A DNA stretch of 53,464 nucleotides from 01-FULL-43-15b sp964472675 (GTDB taxonomy: Bacteria > Patescibacteriota > Microgenomatia > UBA8517 > UBA10165), in NCBI GenBank assembly GCA_964472675.1, contig CAYYLO010000007.1:1-53464 (forward strand). The letters are read 5' to 3'. The position numbers were made by a program, and so were the translations under genes. The notes beneath the pieces are model-generated. The model did not search any database, had not been told where the DNA came from, and saw nothing but the letters and a program-made list of their open reading frames with translations. Positions 17,150 through 25,671 of the stretch are shown here, one piece after another. Numbering within the stretch: the first letter of the stretch is position 1; each line of letters opens with the position of its first letter.

Positions 17150-19303
17150 TCAATTCCCGATACGAAGAGTTTGTTGCAAAGCGGTAATTTCTTTACGAAG
17201 TTCTCTCGAAAATCTTTCTGTGTTTAGACGTTTATCAACAAGAGCTGACAAGTCGACAGTCAACTCACTAACGTTCAAAGAATCTTCAATCCAGGAAAGG
17301 AGTGCTGCCCCTACTACCAATCCACCAAGCCGTGTCGCCAGGCCACTTTGTTCAAAACTCCCAATTTGCCCTGATAATAAATGGTTTAGCGCACGAGCAA
17401 GCTCAATAGGAATTCGCGGCTGTCCGTTACTTACCAAACCATAAGTAGCCATAATTTTAGCTAACCTTGCCATCGCACCAGCTTTCGGCCCCTTCTCTCT
17501 TTCCCAACCTGACACTCCAGTATTTCCATAAGGATCACCTGTTATGCTATACGCCAACCCTGCATACGGCGCATCTTCCAGTCTCTCAAAAACACCGCTT
17601 ACACGGGTTCTCCCGACATCAGCTATTGACATAACAACAACCCTTTCGTCCCGACCATATATTTCCCTTATCCTTCTTCTTAATAAATCTTTTGCTCCAG
17701 TGTCGTCAACCTCCTCAACTACAACCAGCCTTCTGTCCGGATTTTCCGGCATAACACCTTTTAAGATTTCTTCCAGATTCTCCGCATTTATCCTTTGGGG
17801 AAAAATTCTGTAGCGAAGATATGGAGCAACCTCAAGCGCACCTGCCAGCCACTTAACAACCTTAAGCTTCCCATGGTGAGACATTCCTGGATCATCAGTG
17901 CGTGAATCTCCAATTCCATCCTGTATATCCGGATCAACCAGGGTAACATTATTTACTCCCAATGCAGAAACTAAAGTAGACGCGATAACAGACCCGACAC
18001 TCGCCCCCACAACAACCAAATCAACATCGTTATATAAAATATCCCGCGTGTTTACCTTGCCATCAGGCGAGTCAATCATTTTCCAGGCACTTGCTTCCCG
18101 CAACTGTCTTTGTAACGGTTCAGGCAAAACGCTAAAAACTTTCCACATCGCTCGTCCACCAACTTCCCCGGCAGGAATAGCCAGACGCATACCTTTATCA
18201 CTGAAGGGCACGCCAAAACCGTTTTCCCTAAGCCACTTTTTAAAACCATTATTCTCTGGATCGCGCGGATGGAAACGGTGATACAAGGCTCGCAAGTCAA
18301 GAAGTCTTGTGTCTATAAGCTCGCAAGCATTCCCCCCCAGAAACTCCGAGTAGGCACAAACATCCCCGTAATTGTCCATTTCAAACCGACGTGGGCTAGC
18401 TGCCAACGAGTTTAACTGTTTCAGATACTCTTGCTGCCTTCTTCTCCGCCCCTTCTCACTTTTGGCTACCAGGGGTGTCTGGTCGCTACTTTCTAACTGT
18501 GACAAACGACGTCGCGAAAAACCTCTTAACAGGGAAGCTGGAACACTAACCACAATTATTTCCCTCCCGTCAGTTGTAAAGTGTTTGTAGTGGTGCGACA
18601 GTACCGACTCCAAAACTGTTTCCGTGGGAACAACCTCCGAAGTCACTTCTTGCCAACCAAAACTCTCGCCCAGCGTCAGAAGAGCCCTGTTGGAAATATC
18701 TGCCACACCCAATACCAGCTTTCTGCCCAGTACTCTTTCTAACCCCTCCCTTGCAACCTCAATATGCGCAAGAACTTCTAAAACTACATTATTCGGTGTC
18801 CCGGAAGGTAAGTTACTTGCCCTAAATAAACGGGATACGCCAAAAGCTTGACTTTCTAAGGTCATGCCACCACAACAACCAGGGAAACTAAACCTCAAAG
18901 ATCTTAAGGTTGGGATTGTGGCATCAGGCCTCCCCACTACCTCACCAACAGTGCGGCTGCTCTTTCCGGGAACGACTGTGCATCCACCAGCAATTTGCCT
19001 TTGGCCACCAATGTTTGTGCTTACAATTATAAAAGTATGGTCAGGAGCAAACCCCGAACTAAATGTCTCAATCAGTTCGGCTACCGTTGAGCCATCAGGG
19101 AGAGGCCCCATCGTCCCCTCCTGCACATAAGCTAAAGCGGCCGCTTCTATAAATGAGCTAATTACCCCCCTGTCAAACGCGCCTATTCTGCCAACTTGAA
19201 TGGTCAACCCGGAACACGTCCGCTCATAAAACAAACGCTCGCCTCTTCCAGCAAATTCTCGAAAATAACCAGGAGACCCGTTTGAAAGTCTTTCTGCTGT
19301 CAT
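17150..19303 (-). CDS. Acyltransferase-like / E1 (ThiF)-like fusion protein
   Basis: 717 aa from ATG at 19303; the TTG at 19327 is a weaker choice. Two parts are visible. Residues about 35-225 resemble a GNAT-fold N-acyltransferase of the LuxI/FeeM type: a 'G-x-x-x-V' beta core (RQIAGGCTVVPG), ESQAFGVSRL similar to the E-x-SR motif of those enzymes, and a C-terminal KLVLGVAD...FGWQEV strand pair. Residues about 425-600 are a Rossmann adenylyltransferase of the E1/ThiF/MoeB type: VDLVVVGASVGS (nucleotide loop), VTLVDPD (ribose-binding Asp), DSRTDD and a GKLKV lysine element. No cysteine occurs in the E1-like half, so neither the catalytic Cys nor the CxxC zinc site of ThiF/MoeB is present. It ends 34 bp upstream of the kinase start. 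Function unknown; adenylation of a carboxylate or peptide C-terminus, perhaps with N-acylation, is my inference. Confidence 0.75.
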   Translation of the reverse strand: MTAERLSNGSPGYFREFAGRGERLFYERTCSGLTIQVGRIGAFDRGVISSFIEAAALAYVQEGTMGPLPDGSTVAELIETFSSGFAPDHTFIIVSTNIGGQRQIAGGCTVVPGKSSRTVGEVVGRPDATIPTLRSLRFSFPGCCGGMTLESQAFGVSRLFRASNLPSGTPNNVVLEVLAHIEVAREGLERVLGRKLVLGVADISNRALLTLGESFGWQEVTSEVVPTETVLESVLSHHYKHFTTDGREIIVVSVPASLLRGFSRRRLSQLESSDQTPLVAKSEKGRRRRQQEYLKQLNSLAASPRRFEMDNYGDVCAYSEFLGGNACELIDTRLLDLRALYHRFHPRDPENNGFKKWLRENGFGVPFSDKGMRLAIPAGEVGGRAMWKVFSVLPEPLQRQLREASAWKMIDSPDGKVNTRDILYNDVDLVVVGASVGSVIASTLVSALGVNNVTLVDPDIQDGIGDSRTDDPGMSHHGKLKVVKWLAGALEVAPYLRYRIFPQRINAENLEEILKGVMPENPDRRLVVVEEVDDTGAKDLLRRRIREIYGRDERVVVMSIADVGRTRVSGVFERLEDAPYAGLAYSITGDPYGNTGVSGWEREKGPKAGAMARLAKIMATYGLVSNGQPRIPIELARALNHLLSGQIGSFEQSGLATRLGGLVVGAALLSWIEDSLNVSELTVDLSALVDKRLNTERFSRELRKEITALQQTLRIGN

Positions 19304-19362
19304 GTTTTTGTCAAGGCTGCAAGTCAATGTATATTCTTTTCCGTAATTTTTGTCAAATCACG

Positions 19363-20307
19363 CTAGAAGTCCTTCACCCACCACTTTTCCCCGTCTGTTA
19401 CCACTTCAATATCCCCTTCCCTGTCGGTGCGTAAAGTTTGTACTCCTTTCAAAAGATTTAGAGTTTCAGGACTTGGGTGGCCAAAACGGTTGTTGCGACC
19501 CACCGAAATTACCGCCAGTTGAGGGCTTACCGCTTTTAGAAGATTTTCGGTTAAACCGTTTTTTGAACCGTGATGAGGGACTTTGAGAACGGAAATGGGT
19601 CTCAAAAATGACAAAAGCGCGGCTAGTTCATCTGTAGCCGGCGGCTGCAAGTCTCCAGTCAAAAGCGCTTTAAAGTTCCCGAATTTTAATAGGTAAACTA
19701 AAGAAAGCTCATTTGTCTCTGTGCCGGTTGAAGCGGCCAAAACCTCACCACTCCCTGTCATCCCAACCCCCTCCTTTGCTGTTCCTGCGAGTACTTCCTC
19801 TACAAAAAACTCCCTTGTTGGCCAAACCTCCTCCATCTCCCAGCCTCGAAAGGTTGAGCCTTTTGAGGCTAGCTCCACTTTTTGGCCGGCATAGCCATAA
19901 TGCACAAGCATTCCTTTCTTTTCTTGTGTTTGCACTACCTGTTGTAAAGCGGCAAAAGACGCATCATCTTTTGACAATTGAGGCGCAACATAGTTTTCGA
20001 CCTTATAATTTTTCAAGATACTAACCAGTCCGGTATAGTGATCGGTATCCGGATTGGTCAAAATTACAACCTCTACTTTTCTATCCCAAAATGGGAGATA
20101 ACGGCTCATACAGGATAATATTGCATCATTTGGGCCGCCATCAACGACAGCTTGCTTATCCTTTTGATATATTAATATACCGTCCCCTTGCCCTACGTCA
20201 CAAAAGACCATATGGAGATTATTGTCGGGTGTGTAAACTATACCCGCGGCAAACAAAACAACCGTTAAGGCCAAAAAGATAAAATAATAACGCCAAAGTT
20301 TATTCAT
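19363..20307 (-). CDS. ComEC C-terminal-type metallo-beta-lactamase-fold protein
   Basis: 314 aa from ATG at 20307 (an ATG at 20319 and a TTG at 20364 are possible). One N-terminal membrane helix (FIFLALTVVLFAAGIVY) is followed by an MBL fold of the ComEC/Rec2 type: FCDVGQGDG, VVDGG, ILTNPDTDHYTGL, LLTGDLQ and KVPHHGSKNG. The usual first ligand of H-x-D-x-D-H is Asn here (NPDTDH), so one metal site may be altered. In most bacteria this domain is the C-terminus of ComEC; here it is a separate gene directly downstream of comEC. It probably handles the non-transported DNA strand during uptake. Confidence 0.85.
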   Translation of the reverse strand: MNKLWRYYFIFLALTVVLFAAGIVYTPDNNLHMVFCDVGQGDGILIYQKDKQAVVDGGPNDAILSCMSRYLPFWDRKVEVVILTNPDTDHYTGLVSILKNYKVENYVAPQLSKDDASFAALQQVVQTQEKKGMLVHYGYAGQKVELASKGSTFRGWEMEEVWPTREFFVEEVLAGTAKEGVGMTGSGEVLAASTGTETNELSLVYLLKFGNFKALLTGDLQPPATDELAALLSFLRPISVLKVPHHGSKNGLTENLLKAVSPQLAVISVGRNNRFGHPSPETLNLLKGVQTLRTDREGDIEVVTDGEKWWVKDF

Positions 20308-20314
20308 GCTTCTC

Positions 20315-20338
20315 GTCATCCCGAACGACAGTAATGAC
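20315..20338. repeat. Short gtcat/atgac palindrome at the split in comEC
   Basis: The sequence gtcatcccgaacgacag...aatgac is a minimal member of the window's palindromic repeat family. It lies exactly between the comEC ORF (ends 20348) and the MBL ORF (starts 20307), and an in-frame alternative ATG for the latter (20319) is inside it. It may have created or stabilised the split. Confidence 0.6.
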
Positions 20339-20347
20339 ACACAAATC

Positions 20348-21481
20348 CTAACCAAACAGTTCAACTATCCGGATGAAGTATTCGAGCGGGAGCCACAGAA
20401 ACCAGGCTAAAATTCTTCCCAAACCCCCCATTACCCCTATTTTCCCTACTTCCGAAATTCCCCCTATTACCCCCAACACCATTCCTCCCGCCATAATCGG
20501 CGGAATAGTCCATAATACTAGAGGATTAACAAGCGGCGCACTCCAGGATATGCTCCCAAATTTCCAAAAGATCAAAGGGTCTACAGCAATCTGGGCACCC
20601 AAACTTGTTCCCAAGTCGCTCTGGATTACTTTGGGCAAACCCCTTATTCCCCTTACTTCCCCTATTTTCTCTACAATTCTTCCCCCCAACAAAATCACCC
20701 CGGCCGTTGCTAAAAAAGAAAGCTGGAAGCCAAGGTCAAACAACCACAATGGCTGAACAAACAGCATCAAAACTGCTGTCAGCACTAACGCCCGAATGCT
20801 GCTACCCTCCCTCCCTGTCCCTTGAGCAAGAAACGCAACAGAAGCCATAGCTCCTGCGCGGACAATCGGGGGCTGCCAGCCAATCACTAAGATATAAAGC
20901 CACACGAGAACTACCGTCACAGCAATCGCCCATCTCCTTTTTAACCAACCTGCAAGAATGGATAAAACGCTGCCTGCAAAAAGAGAAATATTAGTCCCCG
21001 AGGCAACGACAACATGTAGAGTACCAGTGTTCCTCAAGGCATCAAAAAACGAAAAATCGAGGCTGGATTTTGTACCCAATACTATCCCGGAAAGGAGTGC
21101 CGCGTGTTTTACTGGTAACACTTTGTTATAAAAACTAGCTATTCGTTCCCGCAAGATATAGGCAACAACAAGACTTTGGGAAGTGTTGATTTTTTCTACC
21201 ACGGGTTCTTCTATGTTCCAATATCGGCCACTAGACTTGGCCGTTCCCACAACTTGAACTTTATCGCCGTATTGCAAATCCTGCCCTGCCGAAACAAAGA
21301 ATGAAAACTCCCCCACTATGATCCCTTGTTGATTTCTATAAATTTTGGGCTGGTCAGAAATAGTGCCTGTAATCTGCACCCGATCACCCTGGTGCAAAGT
21401 ATAACGAACTGAGTTTAAACGAAAAAGATAAATGCCAAGGAAAGAAGCAGGTATAAGTATATAGGCAAAGAGGAGTTTCAT
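20348..21481 (-). CDS. comEC: ComEC/Rec2 competence membrane protein, N-terminal and channel part
   Basis: 377 aa from ATG at 21481 (a TTG lies 12 bases upstream). An N-terminal membrane helix leads into an OB-fold-like DUF4131 region (GDRVQITGTISDQPKIY, YGDKVQVVGTAKSS). The competence domain then shows its classic motifs: LLSGIVLGTKSSLD, LRNTGTLHVVVASGTNISLF, WQPPIVRAGAM and LFDLGFQLSFLATAGV. This polytopic protein forms the inner-membrane channel for single-stranded DNA. The MBL domain is absent and encoded by the next gene; comEA lies 50 bp upstream. All three are probably co-transcribed. Confidence 0.93.
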   Translation of the reverse strand: MKLLFAYILIPASFLGIYLFRLNSVRYTLHQGDRVQITGTISDQPKIYRNQQGIIVGEFSFFVSAGQDLQYGDKVQVVGTAKSSGRYWNIEEPVVEKINTSQSLVVAYILRERIASFYNKVLPVKHAALLSGIVLGTKSSLDFSFFDALRNTGTLHVVVASGTNISLFAGSVLSILAGWLKRRWAIAVTVVLVWLYILVIGWQPPIVRAGAMASVAFLAQGTGREGSSIRALVLTAVLMLFVQPLWLFDLGFQLSFLATAGVILLGGRIVEKIGEVRGIRGLPKVIQSDLGTSLGAQIAVDPLIFWKFGSISWSAPLVNPLVLWTIPPIMAGGMVLGVIGGISEVGKIGVMGGLGRILAWFLWLPLEYFIRIVELFG

Positions 21482-21531
21482 AGAAATTTTCAATGAATTT
21501 TCAAGGCTTCATTTTTCCAAGCGTTTGAAAA

Positions 21532-22176
21532 TTAGGGGGCGATTACGCTCCCTTTTATCTTCTCGTATACGCTCTTTGGCAGGATTTTGCGGGTCAGCAA
21601 TTCTTCCACACTTGAATATGGACGGCCGGCAATAATGCCCTGAGCTCTTGTTCCCCCAATTCCCGGCAACGCGTCTAATTCTTTTAAGGAAGCGGTGTTT
21701 AAATTAAGCAGGCTCTGATTCCCCGGTACACCGATCACCTGATCTCCTGATCCACCGACACCTCGATCCACTTCCCCAACTTTCGGAATATAAACCTTTT
21801 GGCCATCAGAGACCCTGGCTGCACGATTTAAATTCCTAGCCACCCAATTCCGATCCGCCGCGGCTGACAGTCCGCCAGCCATTATTAGTAAATCGTCTAT
21901 CCGTGCACCAGCTTCCAGATGATAAACTCCAGGTTTGAGTACACTTCCTGATATTTCCACCGTCATTCCGAACCCCTCCCCCGTCATTCCGAGCGGCAGC
22001 GAGGAATCTCCTCTGTTAGCGCTCAACACCTTAACCTCCGTTGAATCTAAAACTCCCGAGCGGAATAAAAAAAGGCCAACTCCTAAAAACAAGAGCCCAA
22101 AGAGGACCAAAGAAGCTAATTTGCGGTTGGTGTACAACCAGGCTTCCAAAGATTGTAAGAGAGTTTCCCCTTCCAC
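21532..22176 (-). CDS. comEA: ComEA-like DNA-binding protein (SLBB plus helix-hairpin-helix)
   Basis: 214 aa from GTG at 22176. A membrane helix (LASLVLFGLLFLGVGLFLF, residues about 19-38) is followed by an SLBB domain (VEISGSVLKPGVYHLEAGARIDD) and a C-terminal HhH domain (LNLNTASLKELDALPGIG), as in ComEA, which binds incoming double-stranded DNA outside the membrane. Two stretches are encoded by repeat DNA: residues about 55-72 (SSLPLGMTGEGFGMT, nt 21962-22010) and the Gly/Val-rich linker (nt 21718-21772). Both fall between folded domains. It stands upstream of comEC on the same strand. Confidence 0.9.
   Translation of the reverse strand: MEGETLLQSLEAWLYTNRKLASLVLFGLLFLGVGLFLFRSGVLDSTEVKVLSANRGDSSLPLGMTGEGFGMTVEISGSVLKPGVYHLEAGARIDDLLIMAGGLSAAADRNWVARNLNRAARVSDGQKVYIPKVGEVDRGVGGSGDQVIGVPGNQSLLNLNTASLKELDALPGIGGTRAQGIIAGRPYSSVEELLTRKILPKSVYEKIKGSVIAP
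21962..22010. repeat. Palindromic repeat embedded in comEA coding sequence
   Basis: Two gtcattccga half-repeats, the second continuing gcggcagcgaggaatctc, occur in frame inside comEA and are translated as a linker between the membrane helix and the SLBB domain. This is the same family found in intergenic regions of the window. Confidence 0.75.
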
Positions 22177-22365
22177 GCATCTAGTGTCTTCCTAACCCGC
22201 CACCGATGTCAAATTACTATTGTCAAATTGCCACGCACCCCACCCTCTTTTCTTACACAAATTGCCGGAAAGATCGCGATCGCGGAAAATAATGCAAGGC
22301 TAATTTGCAATTTTAAGGAATTTATCAAACAAGGAAGTTTACCAGTCTGCCGGAGTAGGCAAAAA

Positions 22366-24954
22366 TCAAATAAGTACAAAATTCACTAACTTACCGGGGA
22401 TAAAAATAACCTTGGCTACATTCTTCCCATCTAAATACTTTGCCACACTTTTTTCTCCTTTGGCCTTATCAACAACTACTTGCTCACTTACTGCTTGTTC
22501 ACTTTGCACCTGTATCGTACCCCTCAATTTGCCATTTACTTGTATGGGGATTTGCACAATTACATCTTGGACCAGTTCGGGGTCATACTCCGGCCATTGT
22601 TGCTGATGAATAGACACAAACTCGTCACTTTGTGGTCTCGCAATGATGCGCTGGTACAGTTCTTCAGTCATGTATGGAGCGAACGGGGCCAACAAAAGCA
22701 ATAAAACTCTGCATGTCTCCTCAAGTTCCGCACACTTAACTTTAGCCGCTCCAGCCGGCCTTTGATCTCCATGGCCTTCCAGCCGCCCAATCAAATCCTC
22801 CAAAAAATTTACATATTCCATAAGTGTGGCTATTGCTGTGTTGAACTTTAAACCTTCTATATCTTCTGTCACCTTTTTTATAGTTTGATGCATTTGTTTG
22901 TAGACTTTTCGGCTATCTTCTTCATTGAAAATTGCAAATTGAAAATTGAAAATTTCCTCATTAAGCCTCCATACACGCTTTATAAACCTGCTCATCCCTT
23001 CAACTCCAGTCATACTCCAAGGTTTGGCTGCATCAAAAGGCCCCATAAACATCTCATACATGCGCAAAGTATCTGCCCCGTATTTTGGAATAATATCGTC
23101 AGGCGTGACAACATTTCCCCATCTTTTGCTCATTTTTCTTGAATCCGGGCCCAAAATCCAGCCTGGCGCGCGCAACTTTAAGAAAGGTTCATCCCCCAAA
23201 GTTTTGTCAATTAACCCTTCATCATACAAGAACTTCCAAAAAAATCTGGCAAAAAGCAGATGCTGGACAACATGTCCGCCGCCCACATAAATATCAACCG
23301 GCAACCATTTGCGGATAGCTTCCTGGCTGGCAAACTCTTTATCGTTTTTTGGGTCTGCAAACCGGATAAAATACCAGGAAGAATCAACATAACCATCCAT
23401 TGTGTCAACTTCTCGCCGTGCCGGCCCACCACAGATTGGGCAAACAACACCTTCATGGAACGACTTGGATCGGGCAATCGGCGACTCTCCAGTCGGCTTG
23501 AAATCTACATCTTTCGGTAACAAAACTGGTAAATCTGAATCAGGTACTGTATACCAACCCTGCATATCTTCCCTCTCGCCTTTTCCGTCCAATGCGCACT
23601 TTTCGCAAAAAACCATTGGGATAGGCGTTCCCCAGTAGCGCTGTCTGGAAATCAACCAATCGCGAAGATGATATGTAGTCACTCTTGTCCCCCAACCTTT
23701 TTCTTCTAAATAGTCCATTATCTTCTCGATCGCGAGGTTAATGTCCATATTGTTTAGAAAGCCGGAGTTGATCATTGTTCCTTCTTTTTCCTGGACTTGC
23801 CTGGCTTCGGCTATAGAAGAAGTGTCACCATCTGAACCTACAACAACTCGAATAACTGGCAGTCCAAACTCTTGCGCAAACTCAAAATCACGAAGATCGT
23901 GTCCTGGAACACCCACAACCGCTCCAGTGCCAAACTCCATCAAGACAAAGTCTGATACCCATATGGGCATTCTCTCCTCGTTAAGCTGGTTTACAGCATA
24001 AACTCCCGTAAACACACCTGTTTTCTTTCTTCCCTCCGCAATCCTATCCTCTTCTGACTTCTTTTTAGTTATTTCGACATAGTTTTTTATCTCATTTATT
24101 TGGAAATTGGAAATTGAGAATTGAGAATTCAGGAGCGAAGCGACTAACGGATGTTCTGGAGCGATAACAACAAATGTTGCGCCAAAATTGGTATCTGGTC
24201 TTGTCGTAAAAACACGAATAGTCTCTTTGCTACCTTGGATAGGATATTCAATTTCAATCCCCTCTTTTCTGCCAATCCAATTCTTCTGCTGCACTTTAAC
24301 CTCATTAAGCCAATCAATCCCCTCCAAACCAGATATTAACCTATCAGCATACGCTGTTATTTTCAAAAACCACTGATCCAACTTTTTTAAGACAACTGGT
24401 GTTTCGCATCGCTCACATTTTCCGTCAACAACTTGTTCATTGGCCAAAACTGTCTCGCATGACGGGCACCAGTTCACATCTGCCTTCTTTTTATACGCTA
24501 AACCTTTCTTAAACAGCAAAGTAAACAGCCATTGATTCCATTTGTAATAGTTTGGATCACTTGAGGTAATTTCGCGGTTCCAATCATAAGACAAGCCGGC
24601 ACTGGCCAGTTGCCTCTTAAATGTTTCAATATTCCCAGCAGTCGACTCTTCCGGGTGTATGCCAGTTTTGACTGCATAGTTTTCCGCTGGTAAACCGAAC
24701 GAATCCCAACCCATCGGGTGCAATACATCATGCCCACGCATGCGCAAATAGCGGCTAATAATGTCCGTACCGACATATCCTTCCAAATGGCCAACGTGCA
24801 TAGTAGCCCCGGAAGGGTAAGGATACATATCCAGGACGTACTTCTTGTCCTTGGGGTTTTTAGGAGTTGAATACAAACCCTCTTGATCCCACTTTTCTTG
24901 CCATTTAGGTTCAATATTGGAGGGGGTGTATTTTCCAATTTTTTGCTCTGTCAT
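22366..24954 (-). CDS. leuS: Leucyl-tRNA synthetase
   Basis: 862 aa from ATG at 24954 (an ATG eight codons upstream, 24978, is possible). Class I signature HVGH at residues 53-56 within YPYPSGATMHVGHLEGY, a zinc-knuckle-like CPSC...CERC pair, the editing (CP1) domain with its FTTRPDTNFGATF strand, and the signature KMSKRWGNVV. C-terminal anticodon-binding and LeuRS-specific domains complete it (VQVNGKLRGTI). It charges tRNA-Leu with leucine in the cytoplasm. Two short stretches encoded by repeat DNA interrupt the normal sequence, LLNSQFSISNFQI (nt 24099-24130) and IFNFQFAIFN (nt 22921-22960); both are probably surface loops. Length is otherwise normal. Confidence 0.97.
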   Translation of the reverse strand: MTEQKIGKYTPSNIEPKWQEKWDQEGLYSTPKNPKDKKYVLDMYPYPSGATMHVGHLEGYVGTDIISRYLRMRGHDVLHPMGWDSFGLPAENYAVKTGIHPEESTAGNIETFKRQLASAGLSYDWNREITSSDPNYYKWNQWLFTLLFKKGLAYKKKADVNWCPSCETVLANEQVVDGKCERCETPVVLKKLDQWFLKITAYADRLISGLEGIDWLNEVKVQQKNWIGRKEGIEIEYPIQGSKETIRVFTTRPDTNFGATFVVIAPEHPLVASLLNSQFSISNFQINEIKNYVEITKKKSEEDRIAEGRKKTGVFTGVYAVNQLNEERMPIWVSDFVLMEFGTGAVVGVPGHDLRDFEFAQEFGLPVIRVVVGSDGDTSSIAEARQVQEKEGTMINSGFLNNMDINLAIEKIMDYLEEKGWGTRVTTYHLRDWLISRQRYWGTPIPMVFCEKCALDGKGEREDMQGWYTVPDSDLPVLLPKDVDFKPTGESPIARSKSFHEGVVCPICGGPARREVDTMDGYVDSSWYFIRFADPKNDKEFASQEAIRKWLPVDIYVGGGHVVQHLLFARFFWKFLYDEGLIDKTLGDEPFLKLRAPGWILGPDSRKMSKRWGNVVTPDDIIPKYGADTLRMYEMFMGPFDAAKPWSMTGVEGMSRFIKRVWRLNEEIFNFQFAIFNEEDSRKVYKQMHQTIKKVTEDIEGLKFNTAIATLMEYVNFLEDLIGRLEGHGDQRPAGAAKVKCAELEETCRVLLLLLAPFAPYMTEELYQRIIARPQSDEFVSIHQQQWPEYDPELVQDVIVQIPIQVNGKLRGTIQVQSEQAVSEQVVVDKAKGEKSVAKYLDGKNVAKVIFIPGKLVNFVLI
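22921..22960. repeat. AT-rich repeat inside leuS (tRNA-binding half)
   Basis: Words 'attgaaaattgcaaatt' and 'gaaaattgaaaattt' in frame within leuS encode EEIFNFQFAIFNEED. The same vocabulary appears in the intergenic repeat at 39020-39112 and in the arms of the four-helix-bundle elements. Confidence 0.65.
24099..24130. repeat. AT-rich repeat inside leuS (editing domain)
   Basis: Tandem 'ggaaattggaaattgagaa' type words in frame encode LLNSQFSISNFQI within the CP1 editing region. This is a second translated copy of the AT-rich repeat family; the reading frame is kept. Confidence 0.65.
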
Positions 24955-25147
24955 TATGGCTAATTCTAGCACCCCCATCCCATCGTTGCAAAACTTACAA
25001 TAAGTGAAGGCGCCCCTTTCTTTCGAAACTCTTTCCGTTTGTTGACAATTTTCTCATTTAGATAGATATTTCAATCCATTTTCCCTAAAAAAGCCGTTAT
25101 CACTCTCCTTCAACATTTGCTAAACAGGGCTTTCCATAAGGAAAAGT

Positions 25148-25247
25148 GTCATCCCTTGATGCGGAGTCTGTTAAGCTGTCATCCCCGACTTGATCGGGGA
25201 TCTATAAAAAAGAATTCCTGTAGATTCCTGCTTGCGCAGGAATGACA
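25148..25247. repeat. Palindromic repeat pair in leuS upstream region
   Basis: Contains gtcatcccttgatgcgg, then gtcatccccgacttgatcgg ending ggatct, and closes with attcctgcttgcgcaggaat followed by gac. Together with the module at 25433 it fills the 600-bp gap between leuS and the promoter at 25578; no credible gene is present. Confidence 0.7.
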
Positions 25248-25432
25248 GATAAATAGGGAGGGCAAAGAGAGGGCTGCCTAATTGATAACTTCAATGACCC
25301 CATCATACCGCATCAGGGAAAATTTCCTTGCCCTTGATGTATTTGTATCTCTTTAGGTAAGCTAAGTTTATTTCCGCAAACTCCGTGTAAACAGCTGTGA
25401 AAGATGTTGTATGGCCGGGACTTGTATTACCC

Positions 25433-25562
25433 AGCGAGGGGTGGCAAGCGGAGGGGGACCCCCGTGGAGCGCCCGCAAGGAGCTTGCCGGCTGAGGACGT
25501 CGCACGGGGGAGGAGCGCGACAGGGCCCCGAGCAGAAGATTGCTTCGCTCCGCTCGCAATGA
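25433..25562. repeat. GC-rich structured module, copy 1
   Basis: About 100 bases of GC-rich sequence (gcgaggggtggc ... ccccgagca, 25434-25533) followed by a palindromic half-repeat ending gcaatgac. Internal stems include CCCCCGTG with CACGGGGG and GCAAG with CTTGC. It is about 70-75 percent similar to copy 2 at 26141-26241, with stem positions changing in a compensated way. An ORF of 93 codons across it is a by-product. Confidence 0.7.
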
Positions 25563-25577
25563 CGTTGTAAATGGCTA

Positions 25578-25607
25578 TTGACACACCTCTTTGATTATTA
25601 TTATAGT
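25578..25607 (+). promoter_or_regulatory. Strong sigma-70-type promoter
   Basis: TTGACA at 25578-25583, a 17-base spacer, then TTATAG (or TATAGT with 18 bases) at 25601-25607. It drives the core-binding-domain ORF at 25672 with a leader of about 60 bases. Just downstream are two TCTAAT words nine bases apart (tctaatggtgtctaat), which could be an operator. Confidence 0.65.
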
Positions 25608-25671
25608 AACTGTGTACCGTCTAATGGTGTCTAATCATGGATAATTTAAGGCTGACGGTCTGTGAAACAAA

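Noticed and set aside
25303..25584. 93-codon minus-strand ORF over the GC-rich module
   Set aside because: Its codons are just the repeat read through; the same frame appears over copy 2, with peptide changes that follow RNA stems, not protein constraint.
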